A DNA stretch of 64,000 nucleotides from Agromyces sp. ISL-38. Its GTDB lineage: Bacteria > Actinomycetota > Actinomycetes > Actinomycetales > Microbacteriaceae. Below the pieces are notes generated by a model. It was not told the origin of the DNA, ran no database searches, and was given only the letters and a program-made list of their open reading frames with translations. Location: NCBI RefSeq assembly GCF_018613935.1, contig NZ_JAGGPF010000001.1:124001-188000 (forward strand), given 5' to 3'. Below are positions 47,945-58,129 of the stretch, in pieces (positions within the stretch are counted from its first letter, which is position 1; every line of letters begins with the position of its first letter). Made by a program: the position numbers and the translations under genes.

Positions 47945-49320
47945 CCCTCCCGACCCTTCGCGTCGCGATCGTCGGAGCCGGCCCCGCCGGGATCTACGCC
48001 GGCAACATCCTGAACAACGCGGTGCGCGAGCGCGGCGGCGAGGTCGCGATCGACCTCTTCGAGTCGCTGCCCGCCCCCTACGGCCTCATCCGCTACGGCG
48101 TGGCGCCCGACCACCCCCGCATCAAGGGCATCGTGAACTCGCTGCACGAGATGCTCGATGCCGGCATCATCCGGCTCATCGGCAACGTCACCGTGGGCCG
48201 CGACATCTCGCTCGACGAGCTGCACGCGCACTACGACGCCGTGATCCTCGCAACGGGCGCGATTCGCGACGCCGATCTCGACATCCCGGGCATCGACCTG
48301 CCCGGCTCCTACGGCGCGGCTGACTTCGTCGCCTGGTACGACGGCCACCCCGACGTGCCCCGCACGTGGCCGCTCGACGCGACGGACATCGCCGTGATCG
48401 GCAACGGCAACGTCGCGCTCGACGTGGCCCGCGTGCTCGCGAAGCACCCCGAAGACCTGCAGTCGACGGATGTCCCCGCCAACGTCTACGCAGGCCTCGA
48501 GGGCTCGCCCGTCACCGACGTGCACGTCTTCGGCCGCCGCGGTCCCGCCGAGGTGAAGTTCACCCCGATCGAGCTGCGCGAGCTCGGCGAGGTGCCCGAT
48601 GTCGACATCGTCGTCTCCGACGAGGACTTCGCGGGCGTGGATGCCGCGTCCGCTGCGAACAACCAGATCAAGGTCATGCTGCGCACGCTGCAGAGCTGGC
48701 GCACCCGCGAGGTGGGCAGCGCGTCGCGCCGGCTCCACCTGCACTTCTTCCACACGCCCGTCGAGGTCTTCGGCGAGGGACGCGTCGAGGGCATGCGCTT
48801 CGAGCGGAACGCCCCCGTCGGCGACGGATCGGGCGCCGTCGTCGGCACCAGCACGTTCGTCGACTACCCGGTGCAGGCGGTCTACCGCGCGGTCGGCTAC
48901 TACGGCTCGCCCGTGCCCGGTGCCCCGTTCGACGAGCGCAACGGCGTCATCCCGAACGACGGCGGGCGCGTGCTCGACGCCGACGGCACGCCCGTGCCAG
49001 GCCTCTACGCGACCGGCTGGATCAAGCGCGGGCCCGTGGGCCTGATCGGCCACACGAAGGGCGACGCGATGGAGACGATCGCGAACCTCATCGAGGACCG
49101 CGACGCGCTGCCGGCTCCGACCGTCGTCGAGCCCGACGCGCTCCTCGGGCTGCTCGACGACCGCGGCATCCACTACACGACGTGGGAGGGCTGGCTCGCG
49201 CTCGACGCGCACGAGCGCGCCCTCGGCGAGACCGATGCCTTCGTGCGCGAGCGCGTGAAGGTCGTGCCCCGCGACGAGCAGGTCGGCATCTCCCGCGACG
49301 GCGCCCTGGTCGGCTCGTGA
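47941..49320 (+). CDS. ferredoxin-NADP reductase (FprA/adrenodoxin-reductase type)
   Basis: 459 residues. FAD motif [17 protein letters not shown], then [20 protein letters not shown], characteristic of FprA; NADPH motif [15 protein letters not shown] and [19 protein letters not shown]; end [18 protein letters not shown]. It passes electrons from NADPH to the 7Fe ferredoxin encoded next, and so to sulfite reductase. The C-terminal 70 residues extend past the FAD domain as in M. tuberculosis FprA relatives. ATGA overlap with cobA and GTGA overlap with the ferredoxin gene. Confidence 0.92.
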   Translation: MTLPTLRVAIVGAGPAGIYAGNILNNAVRERGGEVAIDLFESLPAPYGLIRYGVAPDHPRIKGIVNSLHEMLDAGIIRLIGNVTVGRDISLDELHAHYDAVILATGAIRDADLDIPGIDLPGSYGAADFVAWYDGHPDVPRTWPLDATDIAVIGNGNVALDVARVLAKHPEDLQSTDVPANVYAGLEGSPVTDVHVFGRRGPAEVKFTPIELRELGEVPDVDIVVSDEDFAGVDAASAANNQIKVMLRTLQSWRTREVGSASRRLHLHFFHTPVEVFGEGRVEGMRFERNAPVGDGSGAVVGTSTFVDYPVQAVYRAVGYYGSPVPGAPFDERNGVIPNDGGRVLDADGTPVPGLYATGWIKRGPVGLIGHTKGDAMETIANLIEDRDALPAPTVVEPDALLGLLDDRGIHYTTWEGWLALDAHERALGETDAFVRERVKVVPRDEQVGISRDGALVGS

Positions 49321-49646
49321 CGTACGTCATCGCACTGCCGTGCGTCGACGTCAAGGATCGCGCGTGCATCGACGAGTGCCCGGTCGACTGCATCTACGAG
49401 GGTGAGCGCTCGCTCTACATCCACCCCGACGAGTGCGTCGACTGCGGGGCCTGCGAGCCGGTGTGCCCCGTCGAGGCGATCTACTACGAAGACGACCTGC
49501 CCGATGTGTGGGCCGATTACTACAAGGCGAACGTCGAGTTCTTCGACGACCTCGGCTCCCCCGGCGGTGCCGCGAAGGTCGGCATGATCGCCAAGGACCA
49601 CCCCGTCGTGGCCGCGCTGCCCCCGCAGGCAGGCGACGATGACTGA
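49317..49646 (+). CDS. fdxA: 7Fe ferredoxin
   Basis: 109 residues. N-terminal cluster cysteines in [19 protein letters not shown] and [16 protein letters not shown] fit the FdxA-type [3Fe-4S][4Fe-4S] ferredoxin, with the usual acidic C-terminal extension ([20 protein letters not shown]). It should donate electrons to SirA. GTG overlaps the reductase stop; the last eight bases overlap the next gene. Confidence 0.93.
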   Translation: MTYVIALPCVDVKDRACIDECPVDCIYEGERSLYIHPDECVDCGACEPVCPVEAIYYEDDLPDVWADYYKANVEFFDDLGSPGGAAKVGMIAKDHPVVAALPPQAGDDD

Positions 49647-50625
49647 CACGGATGCCGCTGCGCCGGCCACTCCCGATTGGGACGTCGTCATCGTCGGCGG
49701 CGGGCCCGCCGGACTCTCCGCCGCGCTCAACCTCGTGCGTGCCCGTCACCGCGTGCTCGTGGTCGACGGCAACCGTCCGCGGAACGCCGCGACGCTCATC
49801 GCACACGGGTTCCTCACCCGCGACGGAGTGCCGCCGCACGAGTTGCGGCGCCTCGCGCGCGAGGAGCTCGCGGCCTATCCCGACGTGGAGGTGCTGCAGC
49901 GGCACACCGTGTCGGCGGTGCGGCGACTCGACGCGGATGCGCCCGACGCGGCTGTCGGCGCGCGCTTCGCGGTCGATCTGGCCGGGCCCGGTGCTGCGGC
50001 ATCCGTGCGCACCGTCTCGACTCGTGCCGTGCTCGCCGCGAGCGGGCTGCGTGAGACGCTGCCCGCCCTGCCGAGCATCCGCGCCTACTACGGCATGAGC
50101 CTCTTCAGCTGCGCCGCGTGCGACGGCTGGGAGCTGCGCGACCAGCCGCTCGCCCTCATCGGCGAGAGCGACGACCTCTTCGCTCGCGCTCTGCTCGTGT
50201 CGCGCTGGTCGAGCTCGGTCACGGTGTTCACGAACGGCGTGGCCACGATCGACGAGTCGGATGCCGCAGCGCTCGCAGCCCGCGGCATCCGCGTCGACCG
50301 CAGGCCCATCGCCGACCTCGACGGCGATCGCGGAACCCTCAGCGCCGTGCGACTCGCCGACGGCGAGGTCGTGCCGGTGACGGCGGGATTCGTGCGGCCG
50401 CTGTGGCATCCGGCCGTCGAATACCTCGACGGGCTGGGGCTCGACACCGACGGCGACGGGCATCTGCTCACCGACGGATCGGGGCGCACCAACGCGGCGG
50501 GCGTCTATGCCGCCGGCGATGTCGCCGCTCCCGGACCGCAGCAGCTCATCGTCGCCGCGGGCGCGGGCGCGCGTGTGGCGGCCGTGATCACGCACGACCT
50601 GCTCGGGGTCACGACGGCGCACTGA
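49639..50625 (+). CDS. thioredoxin-reductase-like flavoprotein
   Basis: 328 residues with FAD fold [17 protein letters not shown] and end motif [21 protein letters not shown], as in TrxR. The disulfide site reads SCAACDG instead of CATCDG, so two Cys are present (CAAC) and could be redox active. It may regenerate thioredoxin for APS reductase, which would explain its place at the end of the sulfur operon; low-Mr thiol reductase is another option. Start overlaps the ferredoxin gene by eight bases. Confidence 0.82.
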   Translation: MTDTDAAAPATPDWDVVIVGGGPAGLSAALNLVRARHRVLVVDGNRPRNAATLIAHGFLTRDGVPPHELRRLAREELAAYPDVEVLQRHTVSAVRRLDADAPDAAVGARFAVDLAGPGAAASVRTVSTRAVLAASGLRETLPALPSIRAYYGMSLFSCAACDGWELRDQPLALIGESDDLFARALLVSRWSSSVTVFTNGVATIDESDAAALAARGIRVDRRPIADLDGDRGTLSAVRLADGEVVPVTAGFVRPLWHPAVEYLDGLGLDTDGDGHLLTDGSGRTNAAGVYAAGDVAAPGPQQLIVAAGAGARVAAVITHDLLGVTTAH

Positions 50626-50649
50626 GGACGGGGCCTGCTGGCCCGGGGA

Positions 50650-51321
50650 TCAGCGGCGCGCCGCGACCGCCTCGTCGTCGACGTCGCGCAACTTCGCGAT
50701 CACCTCGGGCGCACCGCCGAGTGACGTGAGGCGATCGGCGAGGCCGACGCGCGCGAATCGGTACGGCGTGGTCGAGCCGTGCATGACCGAGCGCGTGTTG
50801 GCCGCGTCGAGGAGCGCCGTGCACTCGAAGGCGAGCTGATCGGCGTCGTCGAGCGCGGGGAGTTCGCCGAGCTCGATCGCGTAGCGGAACGAGGCGGCGA
50901 GGTAGCCGCTCCAGTCGTCGAGCGCGCGTTCGAGGGCGTCGCGCACGTCGCCCGGCTTCGAGTCGAAGTCAGCCGCCGCAGCGGCGAAGAAGCAGCCACC
51001 CGGGAAGACGCGGTCGCGTGAGTAGGCGATCCAGAGGTCGAGGAGCGCAACGATGCGGCCGAGGCCGCGCGGCTCGGAACGCGCCGGCTCGATCACCGAG
51101 GCGACGAAGCGCTCGCGTGCCGCCTCCACCGTGGCGAGCTGCAACCGCGCCTTGCTGCCGAAGAGCGTCGCGACTCCGCTCTTGCTCACCGAGGCGGCCG
51201 TCGCGAGGCGCCCGATCGAGAGCCCGTCGAGGCCCTCGATGGAGGCCAGGTCGGCCGCGCTCGAGAGCACGGTGCGCCGTGAGGCGTCGCCACGCACGCG
51301 TCGGCCGTCGATTTCGTCCAT
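50650..51321 (-). CDS. TetR-family regulator
   Basis: 223 residues. Helix-turn-helix TVLSSAADLASIEGLDGLSI, GRLATAASVSKSGVATLFGS, K at 20-65; C-terminal TetR_C_6-like domain (FPGGCFFAAAAADFDSKPGDV). ATG preceded by GAAGGG. Divergent from an alpha/beta hydrolase gene with two copies of an operator between them, so it probably represses both. Converges with the sulfur operon end. Confidence 0.9.
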   Translation of the reverse strand: MDEIDGRRVRGDASRRTVLSSAADLASIEGLDGLSIGRLATAASVSKSGVATLFGSKARLQLATVEAARERFVASVIEPARSEPRGLGRIVALLDLWIAYSRDRVFPGGCFFAAAAADFDSKPGDVRDALERALDDWSGYLAASFRYAIELGELPALDDADQLAFECTALLDAANTRSVMHGSTTPYRFARVGLADRLTSLGGAPEVIAKLRDVDDEAVAARR

Positions 51322-51337
51322 GCCCTTCAGTTTACGC

Positions 51338-51373
51338 ACGATCGTTCGTATAGTGTACGTACGACCGTTCGTA
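51338..51373. promoter_or_regulatory. two TetR operator copies
   Basis: ACGATCGTTCGTA at 51338-51350 and ACGACCGTTCGTA at 51361-51373, direct repeats 23 bases apart, each nearly palindromic. They lie in the 104-bp gap between the TetR and hydrolase starts. Confidence 0.8.
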
Positions 51374-51425
51374 TTGATTGAGAATGGCGCCGCAGCGCCC
51401 TTGCTTCCCCGGATCGGAGCCACCC

Positions 51426-52331
51426 ATGCACCCCGCCATCACCGCCTCGCTCGCCGCCATCCGCGCCGCCGATCGCGTCTCACCAGAGCTCGCGGCGCAA
51501 CTGGCGATGCCGCTCTTCATGAAAGTGCGACCGGCCCTCCCTGTGCGCCCCAGCGAGCGCGGAGTGCACGAGTCCGCCGCCCGCAGCCTGCTCAACATTC
51601 GCGGTCGCGACGTCGTCGCCTACGAGTGGGGCCACGGCCCCGAGACCGTGCTGCTGGTGCACGGATGGCGCGGCCGCGCCGCCCAGTTCGCGCCCATCGT
51701 GCGGGAGCTCCGGGCCGAGGGGTATCGACTCGTCGCCTTCGATGCGCCGGCGAACGGGGAGTCGGCGGGCCGGCGCACCGACATCCGCGACTACCTCGCC
51801 GCCATCGAGGCGCTGCAGTCACGCCACGGCAGGTTCCGCGCCGTGATCGGCCACTCGTTCGGCGGGCTCGCCGCACTCACCGCGGTGCGCGAGGGCACGG
51901 CAACCGGGGGCGTCGTCGCGATCTCGGGCATGGCCGACGCCCGCTTCCTCGTCGACTCGTTCGCCGGCCGCTTGGGACTCAGCGCGCCTACGGCCGACGT
52001 GCTTGCTCGCAAGTTCACCCAGCGCGTCATGCCCGAGCAACAGGATCCCTATGGGCGGTTCGACGCCGTGGCCACACCGCTCCCCGCCGACGTTCCGCTG
52101 CTCGTCGTGCACGACCGGGGCGACCGAGAGGTCGCCGCGAGTGAAGGCATGCGGCTGCACGCCGCCCACGGCGAGCGCTCCCGCCTGCTCGTCACCGAGG
52201 GCGCCGGCCACTCCCGCATCCTCGGAGCCGACGCCACCCTCGACGCGGTCACGGCGTTCGTGAGCGGCGGCATCGAGGCGCTCGATCGCGCGGGTCTCGC
52301 GCGAGCGGGTGTTGCGGCATCCGTCGCGTGA
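51426..52331 (+). CDS. alpha/beta hydrolase
   Basis: 301 residues. Oxyanion-hole strand VLLVHGWRGRAAQFAPI, nucleophile elbow GHSFGG (Ser near 139), Asp in VVHDRGDREV and His in GAGHSRIL complete the triad. Soluble serine hydrolase of unknown substrate, probably ester or lactone. Under control of the divergent TetR. GGAG precedes the ATG by six bases. Confidence 0.88.
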   Translation: MHPAITASLAAIRAADRVSPELAAQLAMPLFMKVRPALPVRPSERGVHESAARSLLNIRGRDVVAYEWGHGPETVLLVHGWRGRAAQFAPIVRELRAEGYRLVAFDAPANGESAGRRTDIRDYLAAIEALQSRHGRFRAVIGHSFGGLAALTAVREGTATGGVVAISGMADARFLVDSFAGRLGLSAPTADVLARKFTQRVMPEQQDPYGRFDAVATPLPADVPLLVVHDRGDREVAASEGMRLHAAHGERSRLLVTEGAGHSRILGADATLDAVTAFVSGGIEALDRAGLARAGVAASVA

Positions 52332-52420
52332 CCTGAGGGAGCCCTCTCGCGGTCGGCGACCTCGGGCACATCCGCCGAACGGGTGATCTTTCGCTCGCGG
52401 GTATTTGCGATGATCACACC

Positions 52421-52861
52421 ATGACGGCGACCGAAGCAGGACAAGCAGAACGCATGGTGAAGAGCGTCGGGCTCACTGCGGCCGGCGGCTGGGTGGCGAT
52501 CGTCGGGGGTGTGATCCATCTCGTGCTGACGTCCGTCGCGCGCGCGGATGTCTGGCGCGACGTCGTCTCCGCCGGTTGGTGGAACACGGTGACGCTGCGG
52601 CCCGACGCTGATGAACTTCGGGTCGCCGAGGCGTTCTGGCTCAACTTGGGCAGTTTCGCCGTGCCGCTGCTCACGCTCGGGATCCTCGTGGTGTTCGCCA
52701 CCAGGAGGGGCCACCGGGTGCCGGGGGTGCTCGGCTGGATACTGGCCGCTTGGGGCGTCGTGTGCGCAAGCCTGCTGCCGGTGTCGGGAGCCTGGCTGTT
52801 CATCGTGGTCGGCGTCCTGTTCGTGGCCGGCGACCGCGTTCGTGCCCTACGACCCGCTTGA
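52421..52861 (+). CDS. small membrane protein, DUF6463-like
   Basis: 146 residues, four hydrophobic segments (near 20-40, 75-92, 100-115 and 122-136). The motif WVAIVGGVIHLVLT with a conserved His in the first segment and WLNLGSFAVPLLTLG resemble DUF6463, an unstudied family often beside regulators. Assignment is tentative. Stands alone; followed by about 190 bases without a gene before the SDR. Confidence 0.55.
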   Translation: MTATEAGQAERMVKSVGLTAAGGWVAIVGGVIHLVLTSVARADVWRDVVSAGWWNTVTLRPDADELRVAEAFWLNLGSFAVPLLTLGILVVFATRRGHRVPGVLGWILAAWGVVCASLLPVSGAWLFIVVGVLFVAGDRVRALRPA

Positions 52862-53057
52862 CGCGGGTCGGGGCTCAGAGTCGATCGGCCCCACCCGGAG
52901 GTCATCCGCGTCGAGTCGGATGCGGAGCCACAGGAACTGCTCGTGGTGTCCGCTCACAACAGCAGCGTGATGCCGGCGGGCATCAACGCCAGCAGGTGAA
53001 CCGGACGCGGAAGCAGGGCTTGCCTTCGAGCGCACTCGAATCCGTAGCGTCAGGTGC

Positions 53058-53930
53058 ATGAACGGAAACGAGACGCAGAAGACGTGGATCATCACCGGTG
53101 GCAGCTCAGGCCTCGGCCGGGCGCTGGTCGAGGCGGCGCTGGAGGCGGGTGAGAACGTCGTCGCCACGGCGCGGCGGCTCGAACGCTTCGACGGGCTCCG
53201 CGAGCGGTTCCCCGAGCGACTGCTCCCGCTCGCCCATGATGTTCGCGATACCGACGCAGCGGCAGAGGTGGTCGGCGGTGCGATCCGTCATTTCGGCCGC
53301 GTCGATGTGCTGGTGAACAACGCCGGCGCCGGTCAGGTCGGCGCCGCCGAGGAAGTGAGCGACGCAGAGCTTCGGGACATGCTGGCACAGCACCTGTTCG
53401 GCCCCGCCGCCCTGGTGCGCGCGGTGCTCCCGCACCTGCGTGCCGCTCGGTCGGGAGCGATCGTGCAGATGAGCAGCCAAGGGGGCAGAATGTCGTTCCC
53501 CGCGGTCGGCAGCTACTCAGCGGGCAAGTTCGCGCTCGAGGGCTGGTCGCAGGCGCTGGCCGGCGAGGTCGCCCCGTTCGGAATCCGTGTGCTGATCGTG
53601 GAGCCGAGCCGGTTCCGCACCGAGTTCAACGCGGGCGGGGTGCTACGGGCCGCCGCACTGAGCGCCGACTATGACGACGTGATCGGCGCAGTGCGGGCGA
53701 ACATGGCGGATGCCGACGGCCTCCAGGAGGGCGACCCGGTGCGGGCTGCGTCGATCATCCGCCACGTCCTCGATGACCCGGATGCGCCGTTGCGGCTGCC
53801 GCTCGGAGCCGAGGCGGTACGCAACCTTTCGTCCACCTACCGGAGTTCCCTCGACGAAGTACGGCGCTGGGCTTCGCTGAGCGAGTCGGCCGACTTCCCG
53901 GGCGTCGCGCCTGCAGTGCGGGCCTTCTGA
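53058..53930 (+). CDS. short-chain dehydrogenase/reductase
   Basis: 290 residues, classical SDR. NAD(P) motif TGGSSGLG (14-21), VLVNNAGAGQ, catalytic Ser in VQMSSQGG and YSAGK. The Arg after the second strand (TARRLERFDGL) suggests NADP preference. Substrate unknown. The MerR gene follows by 30 bases, so the pair may be one operon with MerR as regulator. About 190 intergenic bases precede it with no clear signal. Confidence 0.92.
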   Translation: MNGNETQKTWIITGGSSGLGRALVEAALEAGENVVATARRLERFDGLRERFPERLLPLAHDVRDTDAAAEVVGGAIRHFGRVDVLVNNAGAGQVGAAEEVSDAELRDMLAQHLFGPAALVRAVLPHLRAARSGAIVQMSSQGGRMSFPAVGSYSAGKFALEGWSQALAGEVAPFGIRVLIVEPSRFRTEFNAGGVLRAAALSADYDDVIGAVRANMADADGLQEGDPVRAASIIRHVLDDPDAPLRLPLGAEAVRNLSSTYRSSLDEVRRWASLSESADFPGVAPAVRAF

Positions 53931-53960
53931 CGACAGCAAGGCACGGATTAGGGTGTGCAG

Positions 53961-54434
53961 ATGGCAACGAACGAGCTGATCGAGCGCCTGCTCGACACGA
54001 CCGACAGCGACGCCTTCGAAGGTGTCGTCGACGCGCTTCACGCGCTCGACGACTCCACCTTCGAACCCGGCGGGTCGCCGAAGGGCGTCGCCGAAGCGGC
54101 CGCGCTCGTCGGCCTCTCGCCGCACACCCTGCGCTACTACGAGCAGGAAGGTCTCGTCCGGCCCGGCCGCAACAGCGCCGGCTACCGCGAGTACTCGGCG
54201 TTCACTCTGCGCCGTCTCGTCTTCCTCACCCGGATGCGCATGTCGGGCATGACCATGCACGATCTCAAGCGCTACATCGCCCTGGTCGAACGAGGCACCG
54301 AAACCGAAGCCGAGCGGCGGGAGATCATGCTCGCCCAGCGCGACCGCATCCGTCGACAGCTGCGTGAGCTCACCCTCGCCCTCGTCACCACCGAGTACAA
54401 GCTCCGCAGCTACGGCGGCCACCCCGACGGCTGA
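53961..54434 (+). CDS. MerR-family regulator
   Basis: 157 residues. A 40-residue acidic N-terminal extension is followed by the MerR winged helix: VAEAAALVGLSPHTLRYYEQ, EGLVRPGRNSAGYREYSAFT, LRRLVFLTRMRMSGMTMHDL, then a dimerisation helix. The ligand domain is minimal, as in AdhR/SoxR-like redox or aldehyde sensors, but no Cys is present. Likely controls the preceding SDR gene. GTG 53955 is an alternative start. Confidence 0.88.
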   Translation: MATNELIERLLDTTDSDAFEGVVDALHALDDSTFEPGGSPKGVAEAAALVGLSPHTLRYYEQEGLVRPGRNSAGYREYSAFTLRRLVFLTRMRMSGMTMHDLKRYIALVERGTETEAERREIMLAQRDRIRRQLRELTLALVTTEYKLRSYGGHPDG

Positions 54435-54597
54435 ACGCGAAGACGCATCCGACGGAAGGCCGGATCGACGTTCGCCATGGCGCGCGTGAGCTGCGAAGCG
54501 CGCCGCGATCAGCTGAGCTCTGAGCCGGCGAGCGCGAGGACCGCCCGCGCGAGGGCGTACCTTGTCGTCATCGCGTCCCCCTCGCGGCGGCGAGTGG

Positions 54598-55284
54598 TCA
54601 CGAACGGTCAGGTGACGCCGACTCCGACTCCGGGCGCGCCGACGAGAGCCAGAGCGCGACAGTGACGAGCGCCATCCACACGATGAACGCCGCGACACCG
54701 AATAGGGACCCTCTCGACTCGGGAGCCGACCCGAGAACCCCGAAGACGAATCCGAGGGCGAACACCGCCGCGGCCACGAGGCTTGCGAACCCGACCCATC
54801 GCCAGGCCAGGCGTCGCTGCAGGAACGCCGGTGCGATGCTCGCGGCGAGCGCGGCGCCGGCGAGCACGTTCGGGACGCGGGCCTGCAGACCGTCGAGCAC
54901 CGCGATCACGCCGGGATCGGCGCCGTCTGCGGCGAACAGCGCGGTCTCGACCGCGGAGGAGACGAGACCCATGCCGATGAATACGCCTCCGGCGAGCGCG
55001 AAGGCCGTGGCGGTCACTGCTCCGCTATCGGCGCGCAGCACGACCACGAGCGGTGCGACGAACACGAAGCACGCGAGCAGTGCAGCGCCGAGGGCGATCT
55101 CACTGCCGAGCAGGGCCCCGCGCTGGGCGGCGATCCACTCGGCCAGCGCGGCCGAATCCGTGCTCGCCGGCCCGGCGCCCTGCAGCAGCCGATGCACGGC
55201 GTAGAGCACAACGAAGACGGTCGCGCCGATCGCCGACCACCGCAGCAGCGATGCGCGCTTTGCGCCTGCGGTCGGCCGCGGCAT
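54598..55284 (-). CDS. unknown integral membrane protein
   Basis: 228 residues, six hydrophobic segments separated by short loops (VFVVLYAVHRLLQG, SEIALGAALLACFVFVAPLV, AFALAGGVFIGMGLV and so on), similar in layout to DUF4386-type membrane proteins, though I do not assert the family. The start is eight bases after the dcd stop, so it is co-transcribed with dCTP deaminase. No ligand or catalytic motif visible. About 160 bases between it and the convergent MerR gene contain nothing recognisable. Confidence 0.55.
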   Translation of the reverse strand: MPRPTAGAKRASLLRWSAIGATVFVVLYAVHRLLQGAGPASTDSAALAEWIAAQRGALLGSEIALGAALLACFVFVAPLVVVLRADSGAVTATAFALAGGVFIGMGLVSSAVETALFAADGADPGVIAVLDGLQARVPNVLAGAALAASIAPAFLQRRLAWRWVGFASLVAAAVFALGFVFGVLGSAPESRGSLFGVAAFIVWMALVTVALWLSSARPESESASPDRS

Positions 55285-55292
55285 CCGCTCGC

Positions 55293-55898
55293 TCAACGCC
55301 CCTGCGCGCCGGCCTCGGTCACGCCGACATCCGAGCGGTGGAAGTTCTGGAACGAGCGCGACGCCGTGGGCCCGCGCTGCCCCTGGTAGCGGCTCGCGTA
55401 CTCGGCCGAGCCGTAGGGCCGCTCGCTCGGCGACGACAGGCGGAAGAAGCACATCTGGCCGATCTTCATGCCCGGCCAGAGCTTGATCGGCAACGTGGCG
55501 ACGTTCGCCAGCTCGAGCGTGACGTGCCCGGTGAAGCCCGGGTCGATGAACCCCGCCGTCGAGTGGGTGAGCAGGCCCAGGCGACCGAGCGAGCTCTTGC
55601 CCTCGAGGCGAGCCGCGACGTCATCGGGCAGGGTGACCGCCTCGAACGTCGAGGCGAGCACGAACTCGCCGGGGTGCAGGATGAACGCCTCGTCGGGACG
55701 CACCTCGATGAGGTGGGTGAGCTCGGGCTGGTCTTCGGCGGGGTCGATGAACGGGTACTTGTGGTTGTCGAACAACCGGAAGTAGCGATCGAGGCGCACG
55801 TCGATCGATGACGGCTGGATCATCCCCGGTTCATAGGGCGCGAGACCGATGCGGCCCTGGTCGAGTTCGGCCCTGATGTCGCGATCCGAGAGAAGCAC
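55293..55898 (-). CDS. dcd: dCTP deaminase
   Basis: 201 residues. [20 protein letters not shown] start, [40 protein letters not shown] (catalytic Ser/Arg and Glu) and [13 protein letters not shown] are definitive. It deaminates dCTP; actinobacterial forms of this length are often the bifunctional dUMP-forming type. GTG at 55896-55898 is the family start. Leads a two-gene unit with the membrane protein. Confidence 0.95.
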   Translation of the reverse strand: MLLSDRDIRAELDQGRIGLAPYEPGMIQPSSIDVRLDRYFRLFDNHKYPFIDPAEDQPELTHLIEVRPDEAFILHPGEFVLASTFEAVTLPDDVAARLEGKSSLGRLGLLTHSTAGFIDPGFTGHVTLELANVATLPIKLWPGMKIGQMCFFRLSSPSERPYGSAEYASRYQGQRGPTASRSFQNFHRSDVGVTEAGAQGR

Positions 55899-56063
55899 GG
55901 TGCCAGCGTAGCAACGGCGTGCCGCGTCGATCTGCGGATGCGTCATCCGTCGACCCCCACGACGACCTCACCCCGACCTCGCGACAATACCTTTCATGTG
56001 GCAGGTTTTAATGCGACCCTGTCAGGACGACGTCCTGTCGAGGACGCGAACGAAGGAGTTCAC

Positions 56064-57632
56064 ATGCGATCGACCCTGCGCGCGATGACCATCACGGGAA
56101 TGGTGGTGGCGCTCGCGGCACTCGCGATCCCGCCGACGGCCGCGTCCGCGTCGTCCGCCGCCGCCGCCGACGAGGGCGCAGCCCGCGGCGGCGCATCCGC
56201 CGACCGGGTGCTGCGCGGCTACGCCGCCGACACCTGGACCTCGCTCGTCGCCATGACCGACGACGAGACCGGGCTCGTCGCCGACAACATCGAGGGCGAC
56301 CTCACCGCGGCGAGCGGCTACACGAGCCCGACGAACATCGGCGGCTACCTCTGGTCCACGGTCGTGGCGCGCGACCTGGAGCTCATCTCCAAGAAGGAAG
56401 CGCGCGAGCGGATGAGCACGACGCTCTCGACGCTCACGACGATGGAACGGGACGAGCCGAGCGGCATGTACTACAACTGGTACTCGCCGGCCGACGGCAC
56501 GAAGCTCACGACCTGGCCGGCCAACGGCAGCACGGTGCATCCGTTCCTCTCGACCGTGGACAACGGATGGCTCGCCACCGCGTTGCGCGTCGTCGCCGGC
56601 GCCGAGCCGAAGCTCGCCGACGAAGCCGAGGCGCTCTACGCCTCGATGGACTTCGGCTGGTTCCACGACCTCGCTGCCCGCCCCGAGGTCGGCATCAACC
56701 GCGGCGGCTTCTGGGTCGAAGCGCCTCCGGGCTGCTCGGTGCCCGGCAACTACGGCGACGAAGGCCCCGACGTCTTCTACACCTGCCACTGGTACGACAC
56801 GACGGTGAGCGAGTCGCGCATCGCCACCTACCTCGGCATCGCGAACGGGCAGATCCCCGCCGAGAGCTACTACGGCACGCTCCGCACGATGCCCGACCAG
56901 GGCTGCGGCTGGGCCTGGCAGGAGCAGAAGCCCGCGGGCGAGTGGCGCGAGTACCTCGGCGTGCCGGTCTACGAGGGCGTCTATGAATACCGCGACCTGA
57001 AGCTCGTGCCCGCATGGGGCGGCAGCATGTTCGAGGCGCTCATGCCCGACCTGTTCATCCCCGAGGCCGAGTGGGGTGCCGAGTCCTGGGCGGTCAACCA
57101 CCCGGCGACCGTGCGCGCGCAGATCGAGCACGGGCTCGACGAGGCTGGCTACGGATACTGGGGCTTCTCACCGGCATCCGACCCATTCGCCGAATACCGC
57201 GAATACGGCGTCGAGGCGATCGGCATCAGCTCCGACGGCTACGCAAGCGACGTCGAGCGCACGAACGTCGACGCCGGATATGACGGATGCCGCGAGGCCA
57301 CGAACCCGACGCCCGACTTCGGCGACGGCGTGGTCACGACGCACGCCGCGTTCCTCGCCCTCCCGTACGCGAAGGACGCGGTGCTCGAGAACCTCGACGG
57401 ACTGAAGAACGAGCTTGGCGCCTACGGCCCGGGCGGGTTCTACGACTCCGTCGCCGTGGGCAGCGGCACGATCGCCGACCGGTACCTGAGCCTCGACCAA
57501 TCGATGATCATGGGCGCGATCGGCAACGAGCTGCTGCGCAACCGCCTCAAGGCGTACTTCGTCGACGACGCGTTCGAAGATGCGATACGCCCGCTCGTCG
57601 AAGCTCTCGAGTTCGGGTCGGAGCTGCCGTAG
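56064..57632 (+). CDS. secreted glucoamylase-like (PF10091/GH144-like) enzyme
   Basis: 522 residues. A signal peptide of about 35 residues ends near ASASSAAAAD. The mature enzyme is an (alpha/alpha)6 barrel of the 'putative glucoamylase' family: SPTNIGGYLWSTVVARDLEL, FLSTVDNGWLATALRVV, AWGGSMFEALMPDLF, YGYWGFSPA and LSLDQSMIMGAIGNEL. GH144 members cut beta-1,2-glucans; acidic residues around DNGW and the LDQS motif are expected in the cleft, but which linkage is cut here is not determinable. AAGGAG precedes the ATG. No sugar transporter is adjacent. Confidence 0.82.
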   Translation: MRSTLRAMTITGMVVALAALAIPPTAASASSAAAADEGAARGGASADRVLRGYAADTWTSLVAMTDDETGLVADNIEGDLTAASGYTSPTNIGGYLWSTVVARDLELISKKEARERMSTTLSTLTTMERDEPSGMYYNWYSPADGTKLTTWPANGSTVHPFLSTVDNGWLATALRVVAGAEPKLADEAEALYASMDFGWFHDLAARPEVGINRGGFWVEAPPGCSVPGNYGDEGPDVFYTCHWYDTTVSESRIATYLGIANGQIPAESYYGTLRTMPDQGCGWAWQEQKPAGEWREYLGVPVYEGVYEYRDLKLVPAWGGSMFEALMPDLFIPEAEWGAESWAVNHPATVRAQIEHGLDEAGYGYWGFSPASDPFAEYREYGVEAIGISSDGYASDVERTNVDAGYDGCREATNPTPDFGDGVVTTHAAFLALPYAKDAVLENLDGLKNELGAYGPGGFYDSVAVGSGTIADRYLSLDQSMIMGAIGNELLRNRLKAYFVDDAFEDAIRPLVEALEFGSELP

Positions 57633-57708
57633 CCGCTTGCGATCGGCGAACACAGCGCGGCCCGTCTTGCTAGCATGGTCACCGTGCATCCTGAGACGGA
57701 TGCCGCGC

Positions 57709-57779
57709 GCGGATGTAGTTCAATGGTAGAACTTCAGCTTCCCAAGCTGATAGCGCGGGTTCGATTCCCGTCATCCGCT
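57709..57779 (+). tRNA. tRNA-Gly (anticodon CCC)
   Basis: A 71-base cloverleaf: acceptor GCGGATG with CATCCGC, discriminator T, D-arm with TTCAATGGTAGAA, anticodon arm TCAGC TTCCCAA GCTGA with CCC at 57741-57743, and T-arm GGTTCGATTCC. CCA is not encoded. tRNA-Gly genes are frequent integration sites, and the DNA to the right looks foreign. Confidence 0.95.
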
Positions 57780-58129
57780 CTTCGCGAATTCCCTGATCAA
57801 GCCCTATTTTTGGTCGCGTCTCGAACACGCCGCTCGTTGCGGGCGAGGCGATGCGCTGAGGAACCAGTCCTCAATGGTTCCTGCGAACACGTTCACAGCC
57901 CTGATCAGGTCCTTCGCCTCCCACGGAGCCGCGGCTTTCAGTTGCAAAACCGCTTTCGTAGTCACTTAATAGTCACAAATTCCGGCTACGACCTTTCTTC
58001 GCGGTGCCCGCAGGTTACGGATGCTTCAGAGTGCGTCAGCTCGGAGCTCCGAACTCAGCTTCCGCAACGCGGGACATTTCCCACCCGGATCTGTCAACGA
58101 CGGACGCACGTGCTGGCAGACTGGCGCAG
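57780..58129. other. gene-poor stretch after the tRNA
   Basis: 350 bases without a supported gene, less GC-rich than average. It contains a perfect small hairpin (AGGAACCA, eight bases, TGGTTCCT at 57859-57882) and two CCTGATCA words. Possibly the remains of an integrated element behind tRNA-Gly; no integrase or duplicated tRNA end is seen. Confidence 0.4.

Noticed and set aside
57859..57882. Attachment site or integrase relic beside tRNA-Gly
   Set aside because: Only a short hairpin is present; no integrase gene and no second copy of the tRNA 3' end inside the window.
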